From contig JAOTOL010001323.1 in NCBI GenBank assembly GCA_034440575.1, positions 496,001 to 560,000 of the forward strand: 64,000 nt of DNA. The letters are read 5' to 3'. The DNA is from Imbricaverruca yamaguchii (lineage: Eukaryota > Arthropoda > Thecostraca > Neoverrucidae). Position 1 is the first letter of the stretch. The number at the start of each line of letters is the position of its first letter. The notes beneath the pieces were generated by a model. That model had not been told where the DNA came from. It made no database searches and worked only from the letters and a program-made list of their open reading frames with translations. The translations under genes were made by a program, and so were the position numbers. Positions 57,001 to 64,000 of the stretch are shown here, piece by piece.

Positions 57001-57935
57001 ACAACTCTGTGTACACCAGTGACAGCTCTGTGTACACCACTGACAGCTCTGTGTACACCACTGACAGCTCTGTGTACACCAGTGACAGCTCTATGTGCAC
57101 CACTGACAGCTCTGTGTACACCAGTGACAGCTCTGTGTACACCAGTGACAGCTCTGTGTGCACCAGTAACAACTCTGTGTACACCAGTGACAGCTCTATG
57201 TACACCAGCGACAGCTCTGTGTACACCAGTGACAACTCTGTGTACACCAGTGACAGCTCTGTGTACACCAGTAACAACTCTGTGTACACCAGTGACAGCT
57301 CTGTGTACACCAGAGACAGCTCTGTGTACACCAGCGACAGCTCTATGTACACCACTGACAGCTCTGTGTACACCAGTGACAGCTCTGTGTACACCAGTAA
57401 CAACTCTGTGTGCACCACTGACAGCTCTGTGTACACCAGTGACAGCTCTGTGTACACCAGTGACAGCTCTGTGTGCACCAGTAACAACTCTGTGTACACC
57501 AGTGACAGCTCTATGTACACCAGCGACAGCTCTGTGTACACCAGTGACAACTCTGTGTACACCAGTGACAGCTCTGTGTACACCAGTAACAACTCTGTGT
57601 ACACCAGTGACAGCTCTGTGTACACCAGTGACAGCTCTGTGTACACCACTGACAGCTCTATGTACACCAGTGACAGCTCTATGTACACCACTGACAGCTC
57701 TATGTGCACCACTGACAGCTCTATGTACACCAGTGACAGCTCTGTGTACACCAGTGACAGCTCTGTGTACACCAGCGACAGCTCTGTGTACACCAGTGAC
57801 AGCTCTGTGTACACCAGTGACAGCTCTGTGTACACCAGTAACAACTCTGTGTACACCAGTGACAGCTCTGTGTACACCACTGACAGCTCTGTGTACACCA
57901 CTGACAGCTCTATGTGCACCACTGACAGCTCTGTT
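54074..57935. repeat. 21-bp minisatellite, ~184 copies (3.9 kb)
   Basis: Unit ACTGACAGCTCTGTGTACAC plus C. Recurrent variants: ACT/AGT at the start, AGC/AAC, GTG/ATG, TAC/TGC and AGTGAC/AGCGAC. Period 21 leaves all six frames open, e.g. 54,029-56,113 plus (694 codons of TDSSVYT heptads). Three of the commonest variants would change the amino acid, so codon-level constraint is not visible. Damaged units cluster at 56,085-56,165 and 56,490-56,645. A 315-bp higher-order period (15 units) is visible between about 57,156 and 57,620. Confidence 0.98.
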
Positions 57936-58399
57936 TAATCTGGCAGCAGCCTCTTCAGCATCGTCAGGGTAGCATGCCATCCTCGCGCGGGCTGATTTCC
58001 AGAAGATCCGTCGACTCCTACTCACCCAGGAGTGCCTGGAGGGTGGAAAATACAGGAGGAATGGCTCAAGGTGTTCATCGCATTCCACTCAAACCAGATG
58101 ATTAAGTTGCAAAGGTGCGAGTCAATTTTTTACTTTGTGGAGCAAGATCATACCTTTCATTCTGAGGATTAATGGAAGTCCGTAAGTATCTTTAGTTTCT
58201 TAAACGTGACCGATTCATGGTACTCCTACCCAAATATAACATGTGAGGCATGTTTTTATTTGTGGAATTTGTCTCTGGATAATGATTTCCTGATTCATTC
58301 TCCAAATTATAATACAGTAAGATAAGTGTGGCAAAAACAAGCTACTGTATATTGCATACCAGGTTATAATCGGAGAATCGGAGTCGAAGAATATCGCTC

Positions 58400-59071
58400 C
58401 CTATGTACTCATCCAATATCGATGGTTAATTTCGGACTAGCATAATGAACATGATCTTTAAAGGATAAATTTTCATCCACTATCATATCCAGGAATTTCC
58501 CTCCTTGCAATCTATCATAATAATCGTGGCAGTGCATATTTTCCTTTTTGAGCATAGGTGACAGGAAGTTTTGGATATAAAGAAATGTCAAGATTCACAG
58601 AGTCGAAGGTTTTCTTAATACCAAAAAGGATTGCAACTACCCAATTTCTTTTTTCCTTTTCTTCAGAAACATAATCCATAAAACTCAGAAATGCATATTC
58701 TGTAGAATGTTTGGCGCGGAACCCAAACTGATTCCCTGTCATAATACCATTGACTTCAATGAAGCTTATAAATGTATTGTGCATGCATATTTCAATCACT
58801 TTTTACAATGACGGATACAATGACGGACGGATACGCCTAAGAGTGTCAGGACTTTTAAAAATTGAAGCGACAGTGAGATCTTGAGATCATATGGAAATGT
58901 GCCTCTTGAGAAACAGAGGTTAACTAAATGACAGAATGCTGGTAATACTGGATGACCGCATAAATATTTTGTCTGACAGAGCCTGGACATCTGCATACAT
59001 TTTATATATGAACGTAATATAGCATGAACATACGCGTTCGAGACAGCAATATGAGGGGTACGCGTTAACAT
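58400..59071 (-). pseudogene. LINE reverse transcriptase fragment (CR1/L2-like)
   Basis: Minus strand, from 59,071 down. LPAFCHLVNLCFSRGTFPYD with LKIS is the segment before the first RT block. Then, in a new frame, MTGNQFGFRAKHSTEYAFLS and VVAILFGIKKTFDSVNLDI, the QFGFR.KHSTE and (D/G)xKKAFD(S/T)V blocks, where the first catalytic Asp position reads Gly. Finally GGKFLDMIVDENLSFKDHV, the thumb motif. The YADD block between them is not seen, so there is an internal deletion. Dead copy with several stops. Confidence 0.7.
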
Positions 59072-60752
59072 ATAATATAGAAGCTGTGCTCGAAAAGACA
59101 GGCTTTGTTCAATTGAGTGGTATCTACAAGCTCTCGTTACCTAATCTGTGAGGAGACGAGGGTGTGTATCTTGATCACATGGTGACGTCACTGCCACTCA
59201 GGCTAACCTGTGTTTACTGTTGCACAAGATGGGGGTTGATTTCGTGTGCGTATTTTTTCGTTGAAATAACTTCTTTTTTCAGCAGCCAATGCACAACGTT
59301 GCAACTCAGTCCATTTGGGCCCTTGATGTGCCGCACCGTAAATTGTACATGGTACTTATGCACACTCCACCTACAGGTAAAACACGAGGAATGCAGGTTG
59401 CCTAAGCATGATTCTAAAGGTACGGTCTGTATTCAGGAAGTTATATCTTCGACCCATGTTCACAAACAATTTATTGCTGTTATGCCAAAATTACTGGACC
59501 ACAGGCAAATGCGCCGTAAGACATAGGGATCCAGAATTAATTCGGCAAAATATGACAAGATTCGCGATGCAAATTCTCCTTCAAACAGAAGCCCTTTATA
59601 TGTATAGTATTCGAATCGAACCACATTAAAATGGAGTTTTTGCGTTTTAGTTTCACCTTGTACTTCTCTTGGGGAAGTGTCACGCTCATTTTCAGATTTG
59701 AATGCACCAGTTTGAACAAAAATGAAACAGGATCATCTTGCGGCGGCAGCCCGAGGGTTAATCTGGAATCAGCAGACACAGGTTTGCTAAATCGAACCTC
59801 AGCAACTCTTATCGACATAATGATGAAAGCTCGCACTTCTCTGAATTCTTGAGAATACCTTGCAGTTTTCAATCTGAATGGATGCCAGCTGACGCAAGCG
59901 CAAATTTCTCTACATATCATGCCCCTCGATACGCACCTACCTCCCTCTCTCTCTGTTCTCTCAATCTCCCTCTCCTCCTCTCTTTCCTTCTCCATCTCCC
60001 TCTTCCTTTACATCTTCCTCTCATTTTCCTCTTTCTTCTCCATCTTTCTATCCCTCTCTCTTTCTCTTTCTCTCTTTTTCTGTTTGCCCTCTGGCTCTTT
60101 CCATCTGCCTGCATACGTTTCATTCACGATGGATTTATGACTTTTCATCCTGAACGGGAAATACGAGACAATGGCCCCATAATGAGCCAGTGAAAGCAAA
60201 CATAATCACGGCCAGCCGAGGCCACACTACATGCAGAGCGCAATCAAATCGAAACCACCACCAAACAAGACCCGAAACATTTTATTGGCTTGTTTTCTCG
60301 ACGGGGTGCGCACTAAAGGTGCACCTGGCAAGTCGTAAAGAACACGAGCACACCGACTGTCCAGCTTCAGCCCGCACGACTGAGGTTCGGTCGTGGGTGG
60401 CATAGCTTGCCCAGCTGATATTATTCTCCTCGGAGTCCATGCAGTGCCAGAGCCAAAGCGAGCTTGGTAGTATAGCGGGAGACGACTGCAGTTATATTGG
60501 AATACCTATGCTGATAAAAATATATTCGACGAAAGGTGGATTGCTCTTCGATCACATGCATATGCAAAACGATCCTGATCGGCTATTTCTTTGGCTACTT
60601 TTCACTTCTAGTCGGGGGCTAGCAGCCGCTTAGGTTCGCTGTCCCAACAGCTTGTGTCAGTGTTTTCCAAGATGAGGGGATGTCAGACCCGAGTGACTCT
60701 CGCAACTACAGGATAAATTCGCGGGAACTCTCAGGTTGTTGACACCACCACG
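59072..60752. other. Unassigned; polypyrimidine tract at 59,940-60,085
   Basis: 59,940-60,085 is a strongly pyrimidine-biased (CTCTC/TTCCTC) tract, giving Ser/Leu- or Lys/Arg/Glu-rich spurious frames. The rest has no recognised gene. Confidence 0.5.
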
Positions 60753-60918
60753 GATAACATCACAACCTTACACAGGCCTACCTAACCACACATAACCACC
60801 GCCACCGATAACATCACAACCTTACACAGGCTTACCTAACCACACATAACCACCGCCACCGATAACATCACAACCTTACACAGGCTTTACCTAACCACAC
60901 ATAACCACCGCCACCACC
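60753..60918. repeat. 54-bp minisatellite, 3 copies
   Basis: Unit contains GATAACATCACAACCTTACA, CAGGCTTACCTAACCACACA and TAACCACCGCCACC. The three units differ at one or two positions. Confidence 0.92.
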
Positions 60919-62586
60919 ACCATTGCTGCACACTTACCTTTGAGTCTTACTGTGCCCTTAAGTCTTAGACATCAAAGGTATCATAAATGACACCAATCCC
61001 ACGGCAAATTTCGACATCTTACTGTGCTGGTTTCGACAACTCGCACCTAACGAAAAACCATTATTTTCGCGCTAAACCACCGCCACCATTACCAATGTAC
61101 ACAGCGACCACTACACCATCAAACTAACACCGACATTCTGAACTGCGACCGATACCACACCCAGTTTTTTTCCCCGCTGGACAATTTCGAAGTCAGATTG
61201 AACTTACGCCCATGTGAGATATTTAAAAGTAAAACGCGTTAGTTCATATTGTAGACAAACCATTTCCCTTTGTATTTCTGCCATTCGATGTATTAATTTA
61301 AATGTGCTAGGGGTCACAGGTCACGAGGTCATGTGGCTACGAGGTCAAATATAAGAAATGCGGATATTGTATCACGGATATGGTTTCCATAATAACTTCC
61401 CTTGTCAAAGATGTATAATATCTCACGTTTCCTCTGCATTATCGATAAGATATCCATCACCAAAGATACCCTTGTTGCATGACCTCAAAATACTGCTGGA
61501 GGCTATAACTCTGAAACCGAGAGCCGGATCGAGGTAAATATTGTTCAAACGTGTTCAGAGCATAAGACTACCCTGCATACCTATTGTGATCCAAATATAA
61601 ATTAGTGGGTGTAATATTTGAACATATTTGGTCCATCGGTCGTGAAACGCTCCGGAACCATTTCCGTCAGCTCAGAGCTCTTTCGTCAGCCTTGGTGCTC
61701 TCTCATTCAGCACACAGGTTCTCCGTCAGCACAGGGACCGTATTCTTCACCACAGGGGCCTTCCGTCAGCTCAGGGGCCCTCTTCATCGATTCAGAGATC
61801 TGGAGGTACACATTGAAGGTGAAGCTGCCACACAAACAGCATAACAGCCTCGATTGAAAACACAGTAGGCGAGCTTCGAGCCCATTCCAATTTGCCAGCC
61901 GGGGTCCGGAACCCAGCGATCCCACCGGTGGCGTTGGCTATGCTTGAGTGCAGACAAACGGGCAAGAGTATCCTGCAACAGCGGGTGGCATCGATAGCAA
62001 TTGATCAAAGCTAAAGGACCGCTAAGGAAGTCGGCTAATGCAACACGCCGTCATTCATCAGCAATTTCGACAAGACGCGGTCTTTATAATTAGTCAGGTG
62101 GCGTGCAGGTACAGACGCCCGGGTCTGCGGGCGGAAATTTCGAACTTCATTGTCGCACGCGGATACAGCTAACCCCTGTGCCGCCCTTGGAACCGCCAGT
62201 GAAGACGAGTCTTATCTTTAGTATGGAGACATATGTTGCAGTGACCCGAATAGAGACGTCTGAGCAGGGGCGTCACGTTTCAGTATTAATGATAGAGTAG
62301 TATCGATTTCAGGTCGCACCAATTGACAAGGGGTACCAGTAGTCGTTGCTGTCGTATATTATGCCAGCTCGTATCTGGTTCCCGTCGAAACTTTCCATAT
62401 CCGACCACAAAGCGGAAAACATCGGTTTCTCCCCTCTCTGGAGAGCGTTCGCATGCGTTGGGGAAAACCAGCACGATTAATACCAGCACGATAAGCCTGA
62501 TTTCCCGGAAACTTGCGCGGCTTGAGAACGTGACACAATCCTGGGCGGTCGCGCCTCAAGGTCGGTGGCGGCCCATAAGCCTTGAC
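60919..62586. other. Unassigned; AGGTCA cluster and dispersed 23-mer
   Basis: 61,044-61,066 matches 3,390-3,411. 61,318-61,347 holds three AGGTCA half-sites, the first two as a direct repeat with 2-nt spacing. 61,660-61,800 has four to five loose TCCGTCAGCxCAGxG repeats. No gene recognised. Confidence 0.4.
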
Positions 62587-62655
62587 GAGGAGACTGAGAC
62601 TGAGGCGAGGAGACTGAGACTGAGGCGAGGAGACTGAGACTGAGGCGAGGAGACT
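62587..62655. repeat. 20-bp minisatellite, ~3.5 copies
   Basis: GAGGAGACTGAGACTGAGGC repeated; the unit itself contains a GAGACT doublet. Confidence 0.92.
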
Positions 62656-63775
62656 GCAGTTAGGACGCTCCACGACGGATCGACCCGGGCTGACACCCGA
62701 GCTCCTATAATGTTGTATAAGCATACCTATGGAGCCACCTGACGATACGGTTCGAGCTATGCAACATCGGCTCAAGCAGATCAGCGATCAGAGTTATAGC
62801 TTCGGACATTCGTGAGATCACGGCACATGGCTATGCTTAGTGGCTTTTATCTTAGAATATTAAAGAGTAGAGCAGTATTCAGACCCCTCTTTACCTCTCT
62901 TTTGAATGTGTTTAGCAGCTGGTGCGTTCCACTGCAGATCGAGCAATCCCTTCACCCGATAAATTGTTATTAACACCAAAAATTGCGTCTTCGGCTCTGA
63001 ATATGCCTGTGCCAATTTCACCCTGATTCGGCGAACGGCTTTTGAACTGTAGCCCCCCGGCATTATTTTTAGGTCAAATAACATGGGATGGTTTGACGCT
63101 GGATAGAAAGGTACAATCCGCATCAATAAGAAGCGGAGAGGGATATATTGACGATTATTGATGATATATTGGTTGATTAATGATATATATTTCAGAAAGA
63201 AAAGCATTAACTGCAGCATTCCTGAAATAAAACATCAATGTTTCCTACGTTTGACCTCGCGACCTCATAGCTTCGCGACCTCTCGGGACCCCTAGTCCAT
63301 CAAAATTGACAAATTTGACGACGGAAATAAAAGTGGACATAATTCCGCTGACGAAACGAAACATTTTTTTTTTCACGCGTTCGTATATATATGCGATATG
63401 GCCACTTCATTACTTTTTGAGAATGTTTTTCCGGGTAGGATGGACTTCCTATAACCCTCCTTCCATTGCGAAGCTACATGAGGTATATTAATGACATAGA
63501 CATTATTGGAAAACGTTTTTCTAAGAAAAACATGCATGCCTTTTGGACTTAGATCTTAGCTACCCCTAAAAACCGCTGCGAATTTCAAAGTCACCAATGG
63601 CTTTCTTTACGCATAGCGGCGCAATTGTACTTCGGAACAACTTATATGTATTTCATTACACCAAGCATGGAACGATGTCACTGGGTGGAAATTAGCATGT
63701 TCAAAATACAAATCAGCAAAGATGTACTTCAGTGCAATCCAAACTCGGCAATGCATACTTTCCAGCTGAGGTTAT
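62656..63775. other. Unassigned AT-rich sequence
   Basis: No recognised coding frame. GACCTCGCGACCTC words at 63,253-63,285 recall the 61.3-kb stretch and suggest related dispersed repeats. Confidence 0.4.
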
Positions 63776-63790
63776 TATCCTTGGAGATAG

Positions 63791-63833
63791 TTATTTTGGC
63801 TTTCGGGCGCTTCGACTACTATGGTCATATTGC
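63791..63833 (-). mobile_element. Ultra-short hairpin element, 43 bp, perfect 15-bp TSD
   Basis: Plus orientation TTATTTTGGCTTTC, GGGCGC (63,805-63,810) and the core TTCGACTACTATGGTCATAT, ending TTGC where other copies have the GCGCCC arm. Flanked by a perfect 15-bp duplication TATCCTTGGAGATAG at 63,776-63,790 and 63,834-63,848. Shortest copy, probably truncated at its 5' side. Confidence 0.8.
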
Positions 63834-64000
63834 TATCCTTGGAGATAGAAGTGCGTCGCTAACCATAGCCATGCACCGTAATCTGATGAAAATACCTGAG
63901 GCTATAACTCCGTGGACGTTGACGTAATCGAATCGGAGCATTAGATATCGCAATAAACGCTGTAATATTACATTTAAAATGTGAAGGTGTTAATCTACGT

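Noticed and set aside
59919..60140. Ser/Leu-rich frame resembling a membrane protein
   Set aside because: It is a polypyrimidine tract translated; the minus frame gives an equally spurious Lys/Arg/Glu-rich peptide.

Overview
This is eukaryotic, non-operonic DNA, most likely from an arthropod or a related invertebrate. The grounds are a Jockey/I-like ORF1 with three zinc knuckles, CR1-like and Jockey/I-like LINE remnants, tRNA-derived SINEs and a heavy minisatellite load. I cannot name the species. I see no complete host gene. About 18 kb (over a quarter) is tandem repeat, and those arrays create nearly all the long open reading frames; most of the rest is decayed retrotransposon or unassigned intergenic or intronic sequence.

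Layout. 0-3 kb: an 18-bp array cut by the window edge, a composite 43/15-bp array, and a 19-bp array. 4.1-4.7 kb: a tandem dimer of a dispersed repeat carrying one short insertion. 5.1-7.3 kb: a 60-bp array. 9.5-10.7 kb: a 53-bp array. 11.5-14.5 kb: two inverted copies of an unnamed repeat around a LINE 3' fragment and small arrays. 15-24 kb: arrays of 42, 20, 53, 38, 42 and 29 bp, a tRNA-Lys-like SINE head, two hairpins and a GC-rich island with two consensus CREs. 27.4-27.5 kb, minus strand: the best host-gene candidate, a 33-codon first exon encoding a type II signal anchor and ending in a GTGAGT donor. 27.7-32.2 kb: GT-rich DNA, a 29-bp array (about 68 units) and an abutting 58-bp array (about 29 units). 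32.6-36.7 kb: Jockey-like ORF1 (+) facing Jockey-like ORF2 (-). 38.4-39.7 kb: CACGTCAC-type array. 39.8-42.3 kb: a CR1-like LINE (-) with nested insertions. 43-54 kb: more LINE fragments, arrays of 25, 21 and 24 bp, a GC-rich promoter-like block at 47.1 kb, a second full-length SINE and a large AT palindrome. 54.1-57.9 kb: a 3.9-kb 21-bp array with higher-order structure. 58-64 kb: another LINE fragment, small arrays and dispersed repeats.

The most interesting system is a family of ultra-short interspersed elements (43-62 bp). Each is little more than a hairpin with a GGGCGC/GCGCCC stem plus a short simple-repeat tail. Seven copies lie in this window; four have 13-16-bp target-site duplications that are perfect and one has a single mismatch. 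They behave like complete retroposed units far shorter than ordinary SINEs. Nested insertions (SINE and ultra-short element inside a CR1-like LINE, truncated SINE inside a second LINE) give a relative order of events.
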